From contig JBFXEW010000005.1 in the NCBI GenBank assembly GCA_050179685.1, positions 62,001-126,000 on the forward strand: 64,000 nt of DNA, given 5' to 3'. Positions 25,773 through 34,468 of the stretch are shown in pieces; positions within the stretch are counted from its first letter, which is position 1, and each line of letters opens with the position of its first letter. Origin of the DNA: GWE2-40-63 sp050179685. GTDB lineage: Bacteria > Bacteroidota > Bacteroidia > Bacteroidales > SZUA-534. The notes beneath the pieces are model-generated. The model saw only the letters and a list, made by a program, of their open reading frames with translations. It searched no databases and was not told the origin of the DNA. The translations under genes were made by a program, and so were the position numbers.

Positions 25773-26129
25773 TTATCGATTCGTATACGCTGCGCTGTTT
25801 TCTTTTAACCGGAAAGCCACCATACGCTGAATTAAATCGAAAGGAATGGGTTTATTCAGCGGAAACTGCACCGAACCTTTGCCCTGTTTGTAATGCGAAA
25901 GCTCTTCGGCAAAGGCTTCGTGGCCCGAAGGAGTGGCATAAAAACCCAGATGCTTTTTAAAAGCGGCAAAGTGCACCAGAGCTTTTCCGTGGATTTTAAA
26001 GGTTGGGATGCCGTAACCCAAACATTCTTCAGCATCGGGAGCCAGTTCCCTGATCAGGGAGCGCACCTGCTTCAATAAGTCCTGCACTTCGTCGGGAAAG
26101 TTTTGAATGTATTGATCCATTGCATTCAT
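25773..26129 (-). CDS. DUF1801-family protein (YdhG-like)
   Basis: 118 residues matching the DUF1801 pattern: MDQYIQNFPDEVQDLLKQVR, ECLGYGIPTFKIHGKALVHFAAFKKHLGFYA and FPLNKPIPFDLIQRMVAFR. These proteins have a frataxin-like fold and some were described as iron chaperones, but their role is mostly unproven. The second ATG, at 26120, may be the true start. Monocistronic. Confidence 0.82.
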   Translation of the reverse strand: MNAMDQYIQNFPDEVQDLLKQVRSLIRELAPDAEECLGYGIPTFKIHGKALVHFAAFKKHLGFYATPSGHEAFAEELSHYKQGKGSVQFPLNKPIPFDLIQRMVAFRLKENSAAYTNR

Positions 26130-26260
26130 CGAAAACCACTTTTAAGATAAAATAGTTAAGGCGCACACTAGCTTACCTGTATTAGAACCATTTCGTTTTT
26201 TTTTATTCAACATGAAAAAAAAACAAACTTGCGGGCAAATGGTTTTGTACCGGCAAATTT

Positions 26261-26821
26261 TTAGCGACTAACCGCCACAAAGAAGAAAGAAAACTGGAGT
26301 AGCATTAACAAGACAATGCCCACCGTTAAAACCGAAGTCAGGCGTTTGTACACGCTTTGTTTATGGATGAGTTCCTTAAAGTTTTGTTCGTCGTCGTCCT
26401 GAAAATAGGTACCGTTCAGGTAATTAAAGAATACATCGTCGAGTTTTTCGTTTTCAATTTCACTGATTAAATCGTCGGGAACCAAAGCAAACTCGATGCT
26501 TAGAAAATCCATCATGCGGATAATGGCCGTAGTCTCCGACCTAAAACGACTGGTGGTCCATTTGTGTAAAAAGCCCGAAGCTATGATGAGCACAAAGACA
26601 AAGAACTGGAAAACCACCAGGATGGTGTTCTCAGGAGCTATGTTGTGGTACTGGTTAAAACTGAAGATAAGACCCCCACCTGCCAAACCCACCAGCCAGT
26701 TAATGATTCGTCCGTTTTCGGTTGCTTCGTCCATGGCATTTTCGTAGATAGCCCTGCTGTGGTTGTGAAGTTTATCCAGGAAGGCATCAAAATCCATATT
26801 TGCTTTTCGGCTTTTACTCAT
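26261..26821 (-). CDS. Membrane protein of unknown function
   Basis: 186 residues with three hydrophobic helices: two adjoining ones near residues 44-60 and 68-90, and one at the C terminus (about 162-184). Between the second and third lies a charged region of about 70 residues with ENEKLDDVFFNYLNG. The N-terminal 40 residues are hydrophilic and helical. No family recognised. It is flanked by unrelated small genes and seems to be transcribed alone. Confidence 0.65.
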   Translation of the reverse strand: MSKSRKANMDFDAFLDKLHNHSRAIYENAMDEATENGRIINWLVGLAGGGLIFSFNQYHNIAPENTILVVFQFFVFVLIIASGFLHKWTTSRFRSETTAIIRMMDFLSIEFALVPDDLISEIENEKLDDVFFNYLNGTYFQDDDEQNFKELIHKQSVYKRLTSVLTVGIVLLMLLQFSFFFVAVSR

Positions 26822-26896
26822 CGATACATATATAATAATAGGTGTATTTACTTTTTTGTTTTAAAGGCAGCATATTAATTTTAAGTGTCCGGAGCA

Positions 26897-27298
26897 TCAA
26901 TCGTTTTTCAGGAAAGGATTGAAGGCCAGCTCCCATAAAAATCCATCGGGGTCGGCAATGTAGCTGCTGTATCCGCCCCAAAATACTTTTTGCGCTTCCT
27001 TTACAGGCTGAACGCCCTTGCTTTTCAGCGATGCAATCAGGGAGTCAACTTCCATCTCGCTCCCGAGGTTATGAGCCAGGGTAAACCCTTTAAATCCGCT
27101 TCCGGCAGCATCCACCGTGGCATCTTTAGCCAGTTCCTCACGGGGATACAGGGAAAGCATGAGTCCGTTCAGTTTAAAAAAGATAATATCCCCGGTGCTC
27201 AAAGCATCACGCTTCCAGCCCAGTTTGTTCTCATAAAAGTCGATGCTTGCCTGTAAATCGGCAACGCCTAAGGTAATAAAGGTAATTCGTTGTTCCAT
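26897..27298 (-). CDS. VOC/glyoxalase-like family protein
   Basis: 133 residues of the vicinal-oxygen-chelate fold: ITLGVADLQASIDFYENKLGW at the start, GFTLAHNL in the middle and YIADPDGFLWELAFNPF at the end. The usual metal ligands of glyoxalase I are only partly present (the final E in LWELA is), so the catalytic reaction cannot be named. This subgroup is often annotated as glyoxalase/bleomycin resistance protein. Single gene. Confidence 0.85.
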   Translation of the reverse strand: MEQRITFITLGVADLQASIDFYENKLGWKRDALSTGDIIFFKLNGLMLSLYPREELAKDATVDAAGSGFKGFTLAHNLGSEMEVDSLIASLKSKGVQPVKEAQKVFWGGYSSYIADPDGFLWELAFNPFLKND

Positions 27299-27491
27299 AG
27301 TCAGGGTATTTTGTTTGTATAGACTATTTGGCTGCTAATCATTTTTTGGAATGAATCGGGAAGTCCTACGCAGTAATTTGCCCAAGGGTATTCATTCGTC
27401 CGTATAACTCCCCGATTACAGAAGAAAAATTCCAAAACGAAGCTACAAAAAAATAATGATAAATGGTTTTATGGCTCCGTTAAAACAAAAA

Positions 27492-27518
27492 AAACCGTCT
27501 GTAGCTGGCAGACGGTTT
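27492..27518 (-). terminator. Rho-independent terminator for the FMN-binding/porin operon
   Basis: AAACCGTCTG and CAGACGGTTT form a perfect 10-bp stem around a 7-base loop. Read on the minus strand it is followed by a run of seven T, and it lies 26 bases after the stop of the gene at 27544-28092. Confidence 0.85.
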
Positions 27519-27543
27519 AACTAAAACTGTATTTCGGATATAC

Positions 27544-28092
27544 TTAGTTTCGATACAAAAGTTTGGTGACGTAATTCACTTCGTCGGTAATTGCATTTGC
27601 AGAAATGGTTGCACCCGACAAGGCGTCGATGTTTTTTCCCACTACCAAAGTGGTTTCCGATTTAAAACCCATGAATTGTTTTAACCAGCCCGTGCTGCAA
27701 ACCTCATGACCATGAGTGGCCTGGTAATTAAAAACCTTTACTTTTTGAACCCTTTTATCCACATCGTAAATAATAAAGGCATCGAAGTATTCATAGCTTT
27801 CGCCCCCGCCCGATGGTCCGCTGCTCAGGTTGCAACTACCCTGACGACAGCTGATAATGCGTCCTACATAGACATAGCCCAGCAGATTATCCTGGTTTTT
27901 AATTTCAAAAAGTTTCCCTTCGTGTCCCAATTGTTTCGTCAGCTTTGTGTTTTCGTGCAGACTCGAAAGATCGAGCTGAAAGCTTCGTTCCAATTCCTTT
28001 CTCAGGGCACGATTGGTATAATCGGGTCCAGAGGCAAAAACCGTCAGCACATTAAAAAGAAACAGAACCAATAAAGCATTTCTCATGACCAT
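27544..28092 (-). CDS. Exported FMN-binding-domain protein
   Basis: 182 residues with a signal peptide (about 1-21). The C-terminal half contains DALSGATISANAITDEV, the SGAT motif whose threonine is the covalent FMN attachment site in NqrC/RnfG-type FMN_bind domains. A cysteine-containing stretch (ISCRQGSC) and a GPSGGG loop precede it. There is no NQR or RNF operon here; instead an outer-membrane porin gene lies 11 bases upstream, so a periplasmic redox role linked to uptake of a metal or other substrate is plausible. A strong terminator follows. Confidence 0.82.
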   Translation of the reverse strand: MVMRNALLVLFLFNVLTVFASGPDYTNRALRKELERSFQLDLSSLHENTKLTKQLGHEGKLFEIKNQDNLLGYVYVGRIISCRQGSCNLSSGPSGGGESYEYFDAFIIYDVDKRVQKVKVFNYQATHGHEVCSTGWLKQFMGFKSETTLVVGKNIDALSGATISANAITDEVNYVTKLLYRN

Positions 28093-28103
28093 TCAATTAT
28101 TGA

Positions 28104-29294
28104 TTAAAACATGATGCCCACACCGGCATTAAAAGTTTTAGCATAATCGGCTGCACTTTTCGATTTAAGCCATTGCACATCGGCTTTTAAGATAGCACCC
28201 TGAGTGATTTTCCAACCAATACCGGCAACTAGAACATTTACATGTAAGGCATCGTTGGCCACTTCGGCAGCACCCACTTTTTGGTGCATGTTGTATTGTT
28301 CAAAGCGTACAAAGGGCAACAATTCACCTTCGAGACCGCTAAATGTGCGAAATACGTTGTAGCTGGCTTCAGCATAGTAACCCATCATGGCACTTCCCAA
28401 ATCGGTTCCGGCAAACTGGTTGTAGCGTTCGGCATAGGCTACGTTGGCATAGTAAAATTGTCCTTTCATTTGTAAACCTTTGTAGCTGTAACGCGCATCA
28501 AGTCCAAGCATGGCCAGGGTAACCACCGACGAATCGGCCTGAGCATTGGCAGCGGCATCTTCTTTATCGAGTCCGTTAAACAAGTAACTTTGTGTGTTCC
28601 CATAATAAGCCGAAAGGCCCAGGTTGATGCTTCGTAAGCCGTAGTATTCGGCACGGGCGGTAACATTCGGCGAACTCATATACGATTCGGCTCCTTTTTG
28701 TCTTCCACTCCGGAATCCTTTTGAACCCGAGAGCAAAGCTCCTTTGTCGGCATCGTAACCATTAAAACCATTCATCACGTAAGCCTGATATTTAAACGAG
28801 GCTGATGGAATGTTCCCGGTGATTCCAAAACCAATCTCGCGCCAGGTGGTGGGCGATATCTTTTCGTCGATTACCGGACGCTCCACACCGTTAAAAGTAG
28901 TAGGCTCGTGGTATTCGTTAATAATGCCCATGGGAACCAGCATCAAACCGGCTCTGAAATCCATAAAGCGATTGATTTTATAATTCAGAAAAGCCTGCTC
29001 CACATAAACTTCCTTTACGTGTTCAAATTCCAGTTCGGTAATAAACTGGGTGCGTTCGTTAAATTTGTAGCCCACCATAAGTACCATACGGTGCACGTCA
29101 AGCTTTCCCAGGCTGTGCTGTCCGGCAGTAAAGGGTTGATTGTAATCTATCTGGGCATATCCGCCAATGGTTAATTTGTTATCGGCAGCCATCAGGGTAC
29201 CGGCCAGGTTTTGATATATAGTGGTATCGCCGGTTTGTGCGTAAATAGTAAGTGACGTTATTAATAAACTGAAAACAAAAAGTAATTTTCTCAT
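28104..29294 (-). CDS. Outer-membrane porin-like beta-barrel (OprO/OprP type)
   Basis: 396 residues with an N-terminal signal peptide ending near YAQ, then alternating aromatic beta-strands through to a terminal phenylalanine (GVGIMF), the usual end of an outer-membrane protein recognised by the Bam machinery. GGYAQIDYNQPF, YKFNERTQFITELEFEH, RAGLMLVPMGIINEYHEP and ISPTTWREIG are typical of the phosphate-selective-porin O/P-like group. The ligand is unknown. Co-transcribed with the FMN-binding protein. Confidence 0.82.
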   Translation of the reverse strand: MRKLLFVFSLLITSLTIYAQTGDTTIYQNLAGTLMAADNKLTIGGYAQIDYNQPFTAGQHSLGKLDVHRMVLMVGYKFNERTQFITELEFEHVKEVYVEQAFLNYKINRFMDFRAGLMLVPMGIINEYHEPTTFNGVERPVIDEKISPTTWREIGFGITGNIPSASFKYQAYVMNGFNGYDADKGALLSGSKGFRSGRQKGAESYMSSPNVTARAEYYGLRSINLGLSAYYGNTQSYLFNGLDKEDAAANAQADSSVVTLAMLGLDARYSYKGLQMKGQFYYANVAYAERYNQFAGTDLGSAMMGYYAEASYNVFRTFSGLEGELLPFVRFEQYNMHQKVGAAEVANDALHVNVLVAGIGWKITQGAILKADVQWLKSKSAADYAKTFNAGVGIMF

Positions 29295-29330
29295 TTTTTT
29301 AAACCATTTAAGAGTGAATAATTAATGGTG

Positions 29331-29338
29331 CAAAAATA
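29331..29338 (-). promoter_or_regulatory. Possible -7 box for the porin/FMN-binding operon
   Basis: On the minus strand this reads TATTTTTG, a match to TAnnTTTG, 36 bases before the porin ATG. No clear -33 TTTG was found. Confidence 0.4.
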
Positions 29339-29380
29339 AGAGGTGCTTTTCGCTTCCTAAATCCCTATTTGTTGTGATTT

Positions 29381-29968
29381 TTAAATGAGGCTTGTGGGAT
29401 CGATGTGCTCGGTATCGATCATTTTATTCAGGATGGCATACACGGTTAACCCCGAAATGGATTTTATGCCCAGCTTTTCAGTAATGTTTTTCCGGTGCGA
29501 AATAACAGTATGTATGCTGATGAATAATTTCTCGGCTATTTCCTTGTTACTGTGGCCTAAAGCAACCAGTTGCAGTACATCTTTTTCGCGATCGGACAAT
29601 TCCGAAAGCTGATTGTTTTGTGGTTTTAACTTGTCGAGCTGACATTTAACGGTGTCGGTTATTATTGTTGCTGCCTGTTCAATGGCAATAGCATCAGCTG
29701 TCAGGTTCTCGGCCGAATGATTTATGGTAAGGTACTGCACTTTATTCTCGGTTCCCAATAAGTGGTGAATAAACTTTTCGTTTTCGCTGGTACGCAGGCT
29801 CTCGCTTAAAAAGACCAAAAGATGCAATTGCTGCAATCCCGAATAATCTTTCAGGGCTTCAACACCCGGCAACAGTATAAATTCATGATGGAAGGTTTCG
29901 CGCAGAATGGCCCAAAGCCCTTTACGAACCACCTCGAATGGATGAATAATAATAAAGCGCTTATCCAT
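29381..29968 (-). CDS. LuxR/NarL-type response regulator with a degenerate receiver domain
   Basis: 195 residues from ATG 29968. The C terminus is a clear LuxR-type helix-turn-helix (LSDREKDVLQLVALGHSNKEIAEKLFISIHTVISHRKNITEKLG). The N-terminal 120 residues have the length of a receiver, but the acidic pair and the phosphorylatable aspartate are not evident (IIIHPFE, LLVFLSES), so the protein may not be regulated by phosphorylation. The start overlaps the end of the upstream hemerythrin-domain gene by 8 bases. An N-terminal extension to 29992 is unlikely. Confidence 0.85.
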   Translation of the reverse strand: MDKRFIIIHPFEVVRKGLWAILRETFHHEFILLPGVEALKDYSGLQQLHLLVFLSESLRTSENEKFIHHLLGTENKVQYLTINHSAENLTADAIAIEQAATIITDTVKCQLDKLKPQNNQLSELSDREKDVLQLVALGHSNKEIAEKLFISIHTVISHRKNITEKLGIKSISGLTVYAILNKMIDTEHIDPTSLI

Positions 29969-30680
29969 GCTGCAATGCTTTTTCAATTTCAAGAACCTGG
30001 GTTAATAAAATTTTATCCTCGATGCGTGCATGGTCGAGTAAATCTTTCTCGAACTGAAAAATGGCAAAGAGAAAGGCATTACAGTCGTTGTCGTCGTAAG
30101 TGGGTTCCAGGTATTTGATTACAATATTCTTCAGGTCGTAAATTTTCTGATCCACATTGGTATGCTCGGGTTCTGTGCTTTTCATCGAATAGTTGATGTA
30201 TTTATCGGGCAAAGGCTGTTTGCTTTCGTGGGCATTTAATAAGGCCAGCACGTAGGGAAAAACATTTTGTTCTTCCTCTTCGAGATGCTTTAAAAGTTCC
30301 TCTTTGTATTTGTTATAAAACGATTTAATCAATTGCAAATCGTCGCAGGTTCCCTCGCAGGAGTTTAACAGGCGCTCCAGGCGGCGTTCCACTTCGGGAA
30401 ACAAATAATTGCGGTAGTATTCGTGTGTTTTTATCAAATAATCGACTAGCAGTACCGGCGAAAACGAAACCAGTTCATTTTGGGGAAAATAATCTTCGTC
30501 GGTATAGGTATTTACAATGGTTAAAAAGAAATTCAAATCGATGTTTTGCTCCTGACAAACCTGCTCCACTGTTTTATCTTTAAATCCCAAACGCATCCCA
30601 AAACGATTAATCACCGGTAACAAAAAGTGATTGGTGTGAATAAGTTTAGCTAGTTTGTCTGTTGGTTTGTAATGGTTCAT
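29961..30680 (-). CDS. Hemerythrin-domain protein with ScdA/RIC-like N terminus
   Basis: 239 residues. The first 65 resemble the ScdA_N/DUF542 domain of iron-centre repair proteins (TDKLAKLIHTNHFLLPVINRF, then VEQVCQEQNIDLNFFL). The rest is a four-helix hemerythrin domain with candidate di-iron ligands in THEYYRNYLFPEVERRL, LLKHLEEEEQNVFP, PEHTNVDQKI and LDHARIEDKIL. RIC/YtfE proteins repair Fe-S clusters damaged by NO or oxidants. Overlap with the LuxR gene suggests a sensor-regulator pair for nitrosative or oxygen stress; this is inference. Confidence 0.83.
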   Translation of the reverse strand: MNHYKPTDKLAKLIHTNHFLLPVINRFGMRLGFKDKTVEQVCQEQNIDLNFFLTIVNTYTDEDYFPQNELVSFSPVLLVDYLIKTHEYYRNYLFPEVERRLERLLNSCEGTCDDLQLIKSFYNKYKEELLKHLEEEEQNVFPYVLALLNAHESKQPLPDKYINYSMKSTEPEHTNVDQKIYDLKNIVIKYLEPTYDDNDCNAFLFAIFQFEKDLLDHARIEDKILLTQVLEIEKALQHG

Positions 30681-30826
30681 TGCTTTGAATTTGATGTTAA
30701 AAGAGCTTACATGGTTTATCTACTTAATAAAAATACTCCCTGCGAATCGCTATGTATTCTGATTTTCCCTACAAATTAAACGCTTTTGGTTTAATGGTAC
30801 CATCCCAATTTGTAATGAGTTTGGTT

Positions 30827-31318
30827 TTAGATTTCTTTCTGGTAGGTTACCACATCCAACAGGCGTCCAAATTTTTCGCCAATGTTTTTCAGGTGTCCTG
30901 CTTTTTGATATCCTGCTTTTTCAAACAAGTGAATGCTGGCTTTGTTTTCGAAAGTAATTACACCCAGCAGGTTTTTTATTTCCCGTTTGCGGGCTTCATC
31001 TTCTAAAAACATCAGTCCTTGTTTACCGATGCCTTTGCCATGAAAATCTTTATCAATATAAATGGTCACCTCCGCACTTCGATTGTAGGCCTGGCGGGGC
31101 TTCCAGTTTCCCAGGTAAGCGTATCCACAGGGTTTATTCCCGTAAGTAATTAAATAACTCTGATACAAAGAATGATTCATGGGTAAGGCTGCAGCAAACG
31201 CAGCGGGCGTTAGTGGCTCAGTATGAAAAGTAGCTGTGGAATTTACCACATAATAATTATAGACCGAACTGGCAAAGTCAATATCGGTGGGCTCAAGCGG
31301 TTTAAAAGAAATAAGCAT
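30827..31318 (-). CDS. GNAT-family N-acetyltransferase (phosphinothricin-acetyltransferase-like)
   Basis: 163 residues. The N terminus FKPLEPTDIDFASSVYNYYVVNSTATFHTEP matches the Pat/Bar subgroup that acetylates small amines such as methionine sulfoximine or phosphinothricin. The acetyl-CoA loop is GKGIGKQGL (motif Q/RxxGxG/A). Substrate unproven. Single gene with a 146-base upstream region. Confidence 0.87.
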   Translation of the reverse strand: MLISFKPLEPTDIDFASSVYNYYVVNSTATFHTEPLTPAAFAAALPMNHSLYQSYLITYGNKPCGYAYLGNWKPRQAYNRSAEVTIYIDKDFHGKGIGKQGLMFLEDEARKREIKNLLGVITFENKASIHLFEKAGYQKAGHLKNIGEKFGRLLDVVTYQKEI

Positions 31319-31441
31319 AGCTAAAAATTCATAAACAGTTATTTAAAGAATTTGAATTGGGTATCAGTAAATTATTACTTTCCCGGCTCCCCTATTCGAG
31401 CAATAAAATCCAAATCCCCAAAAAAGCAGTACAAAAAAATA

Positions 31442-31903
31442 TTATTTAAGGTTTTGTTCCAGCCATTCCACAGCCGAAGCAACAAAGTCTGGACAGCAGT
31501 TCTCAAAAACTCCCAGTTTTCGCGCCTCTTCTAGTCCTTCTTCTGTTGATACATCTACACTCAAAAGTTCACGACAAAGCGTGCTGTGGTGTTTACTTTC
31601 AAAGTCGCGATTAAATTTTTCAATCAGTTCCCGGGTTCTAGTTTTTACCGCTTCAGGCTCTGAGAGTTCTTTTCCACAATACAAACCCAAAGCCATATAG
31701 GCTGCGGCCACTGTACCGCAGGTTCGCCCCTGGTAACACATACCGGCACCAAAACCGGCGGTCAGGTTCTGAAGGCTTACCGCATCCAGTCCCAATTCTT
31801 TATTGAAAACGCTCAGTGTTGATTGTGCGCAATTATAATCTCCTTTAAAAAGTTCTTTTGCTTTATTTATTTTTGTTTCCATACTTTTTTTGATTTTAGA
31901 CAT
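31442..31903 (-). CDS. C_GCAxxG_C_C family putative redox protein
   Basis: 153 residues with the family's cysteine pattern: DYNCAQS, GFGAGMCYQGRTCGTV (the GxGAGMxxxGxxCG core), TLCRELL and ENCCPDFV. The family is thought to be redox active and is common in anaerobes; its reaction is unknown. The start at 31903 has an upstream AAGGTGG; ATG 31882 is an alternative that fits the family N terminus. It follows the DUF6155 gene after 21 bases and is the last gene of the two-component operon. Confidence 0.85.
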   Translation of the reverse strand: MSKIKKSMETKINKAKELFKGDYNCAQSTLSVFNKELGLDAVSLQNLTAGFGAGMCYQGRTCGTVAAAYMALGLYCGKELSEPEAVKTRTRELIEKFNRDFESKHHSTLCRELLSVDVSTEEGLEEARKLGVFENCCPDFVASAVEWLEQNLK

Positions 31904-31924
31904 CCATCCACCTTTTTAAAAATC

Positions 31925-32440
31925 TTATTTCGGAAGTTTATCCATTTCGTTTTCAAAAGCCCTGTAATTAAACCAATGCTGCGAAATGGTTTCGTCCACA
32001 ATTTTTTCGAGTCGATGTAGGTTGTTCTTAAATAAGCCGTTTTCGTGCATAAAGTTTACTGCATCCTGAAACGATTTTAGCATGCTGGTAAAAAAAGCAT
32101 CCTGTTTAATTATCCTATCAGCAGCAAAAGCCTGTGCTACCTCAATATTATACAGCATTACTTCTGCAATCAACTCCGGATCGGCTCCCAGGGTAATAAA
32201 ATGCTTTATGTATTTCTGCGCAACCGAGCGGCGGGCTTTGGGTTTTCGTCCGTTTACCGGAAAGTATTCTTTGGTAATTTTGAATTTGCATTCGTCCAGC
32301 ATTTTTTGTTCGTTGGGGTTAAAAGCAAAATCATAAAATGCTTTCACCTCTTTAAAACGTTGGTACAAATCCATTAGCTGTTCCTCAAGCTGTGGTTTGG
32401 TTAAAGAGGACAGGTATTTTTTTAGTTCGCGTTTACTCAT
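31925..32440 (-). CDS. DUF6155-family protein
   Basis: 171 residues, mostly helical. MSKRELKKYLSSLTKPQLEEQLMDLY, NPNEQKMLDECKFKITKEYFPVNGRK and ARRSVAQKYIKHFITLGADP match DUF6155 as I remember it. Its function is unknown. The ATG overlaps the end of the response regulator gene by 8 bases, so it is translated from the same mRNA as the two-component system. Confidence 0.8.
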   Translation of the reverse strand: MSKRELKKYLSSLTKPQLEEQLMDLYQRFKEVKAFYDFAFNPNEQKMLDECKFKITKEYFPVNGRKPKARRSVAQKYIKHFITLGADPELIAEVMLYNIEVAQAFAADRIIKQDAFFTSMLKSFQDAVNFMHENGLFKNNLHRLEKIVDETISQHWFNYRAFENEMDKLPK

Positions 32441-33161
32441 GTTGGTTTTCTTTTTTCGCGTGTTGTATTAATCGAAAGCCAATACTGCGGATGCTTTCAA
32501 TCTCAAGTTGTGGATCGTGTTTTAAGTATTTACGGATGCGCGAAATAAACACATCGAGACTGCGTCCGTTAAAATAACTATCGTCGCCCCAAATTTGCAT
32601 TAATATTTCCTGACGCGAAATTAGTTGGTTTTGCCGGGTAAAAAGCAAAGCAATCAATCGGGTTTCTTTAAGTGTTAGTTTTATGGATATCTCATTACAA
32701 CTAAGCAATTGATTAGGCACATCTAATAAATAATTGCCTGTTTTTAATTGATGCATACCTTCCTTAGTTGAATCACTTACTTTATTCCGACGGATAAAAA
32801 CCTCAATTTTTAAACGGAGTTCGTCCATGCTAAATGGTTTGGTCAGGTAATCGTCTCCTCCAAGTTTCAGTCCTTCTATCCTATCGTCGATTCCGGTTTT
32901 TGCCGATAAAAACAAAATGGGAATTGAATTATTAATTTCGCGGATGCGGCGGGCCAGTTCAAAACCGTCCATTTTTGGCAACATAACATCGAGCAAACAC
33001 AAATCGAAATGCTGAGCCGTAAAATTTGAAAGTGCTGCTTTGCCATCATCAAAATGAACCACTCTATAACCCATCTCTTCCAGATTATCGCGGGTTACAA
33101 ACGACAATGCAGAATCATCTTCGACATATAAAATACAGGCTTTAGGCGATTCCGTTTTCAT
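32433..33161 (-). CDS. OmpR-family response regulator (RprY-like)
   Basis: 242 residues. Receiver domain about 8-122: acidic pair in YVEDD, phospho-acceptor aspartate in CLLDVMLPKMDGFE, FLSAKT and YLTKPF. The C-terminal winged helix (about 145-235) has LTLKETRLIALLF and FNGRSLDVFISRIRKYL. Close to RprY of Bacteroides in length and motifs. It overlaps the sensor kinase gene by 20 bases and the DUF6155 gene by 8. Confidence 0.92.
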   Translation of the reverse strand: MKTESPKACILYVEDDSALSFVTRDNLEEMGYRVVHFDDGKAALSNFTAQHFDLCLLDVMLPKMDGFELARRIREINNSIPILFLSAKTGIDDRIEGLKLGGDDYLTKPFSMDELRLKIEVFIRRNKVSDSTKEGMHQLKTGNYLLDVPNQLLSCNEISIKLTLKETRLIALLFTRQNQLISRQEILMQIWGDDSYFNGRSLDVFISRIRKYLKHDPQLEIESIRSIGFRLIQHAKKENQHE

Positions 33162-34437
33162 AAGTTTTCATGCTGATAATAAATTCAACTCCTCGTTCTT
33201 TTTCGCGTTCAAGTGCAATTTTCCAGTTATGGGCATCACAAACCTGTTTTACATAAAACAAACCCAAGCCAAAACCTTTTACATCGTGCACATTTCCTGT
33301 GGGTACGCGAAAAAACTTCGAGAAAACTTTCTTCTGATATTTTGGAGCAATGCCAATACCATTGTCGCTAATGCGCAACTCGATATTTTTTCCGGCATTC
33401 CTTGTTTTAATTGTTATTTCGACCACTTCAGAGTCATTGTATTTCATGGAATTATCGGCCAGATTTAAAAGCAAATTGGTAAGGTGTAATTTATCGGCTA
33501 AAATAAAGGAACGCGTTGCCTGGTAGTCGGTTTTAACAGCCAAACGGCAATTTTGGCTCAAGAACAATTGAGGTGTAAACACATCGGATAACACAGCATG
33601 CAGATCAATGGTTTCGAGCTCCATCAAGGTTTTCCCTTTTTCTATACGAGCAGCACGCAGCACATTCTCAACCTGTTGGTTAAGCCGGCTGTTTTCCTGC
33701 TTAATGAGCCGGGCATAGCGATTAAAGCGTTCCGGTAATGAATCCCCCGGATAACTCAATAACACATCGCTGGCAATATTAATTGACGAAATGGGCGTTT
33801 TAAATTCATGAGTCATGTTATTGATAAAATCTTTTTGCAATTCGGCCAGCAACTTTTGTTTAAAAAAGGCAAAAATGGTGTAGGTGAAAAAGAAGACGAT
33901 AATTAAAACAATAAATGAAAGCAGAATCCATAGGCGCATCTGCTTAATTAAGTACACGTTTTTTCCCGAAATATTGATGATGAAATAATACACCAGTTCA
34001 TTATTGTCGATGGGTTTACAAAAGTCTAAAGTGTCGTTACCCGGCAGTTTTTCGCCCGAAGCAGAAAACTGTCCCAGATACTCCAGGTCAAGAGAATTGC
34101 AATTGTATATGGCTACTTCGTATCCGATATGAATATGCTGCTTGTTAAAATTGGCAGCTATCAGGTGTTCCAGGTTTTTGGGGTTGTATTCGCACGACAC
34201 ATCGACCAAATAGCAGGTTTCCGACAATTGCTCCACCGGATTCAAGTCGTTGGAAAGGCATGAATGCAACAAATTCATTTCAGAAGCAATGTTTTTTAAA
34301 GCCAGCCAGATAGTATTATCGAGCTTTTCCTGTTGCATCTGCCAGGTGGTTGAAAGCCAGTAAGCCTGAATAATTACAATTCCAACCAGTGCTAAAACAC
34401 CTAAAATAATGGTATGTCGAATTTGCCTGACTTTCAC
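33142..34437 (-). CDS. Membrane sensor histidine kinase (RprX-like)
   Basis: 431 residues with a GTG start. Two membrane helices (about 8-29 and 165-190) enclose a periplasmic domain of about 135 residues containing five cysteines (HSC, ETC, VSC, YNC, DFC), which may form disulfides or sense redox state. HisKA motif NNMTHEFKTPISSI carries the phosphorylated His; ATPase motifs are LADNSMKYND, ISDNGIGIAPKYQKKVFSKFFRV and GFGLGLFYVKQV. Works with the overlapping response regulator. The signal is unknown. Confidence 0.9.
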   Translation of the reverse strand: MKVRQIRHTIILGVLALVGIVIIQAYWLSTTWQMQQEKLDNTIWLALKNIASEMNLLHSCLSNDLNPVEQLSETCYLVDVSCEYNPKNLEHLIAANFNKQHIHIGYEVAIYNCNSLDLEYLGQFSASGEKLPGNDTLDFCKPIDNNELVYYFIINISGKNVYLIKQMRLWILLSFIVLIIVFFFTYTIFAFFKQKLLAELQKDFINNMTHEFKTPISSINIASDVLLSYPGDSLPERFNRYARLIKQENSRLNQQVENVLRAARIEKGKTLMELETIDLHAVLSDVFTPQLFLSQNCRLAVKTDYQATRSFILADKLHLTNLLLNLADNSMKYNDSEVVEITIKTRNAGKNIELRISDNGIGIAPKYQKKVFSKFFRVPTGNVHDVKGFGLGLFYVKQVCDAHNWKIALEREKERGVEFIISMKTYENGIA

Positions 34438-34468
34438 TTTTATTTACTTATGGTTTCCTGTTGCTATC

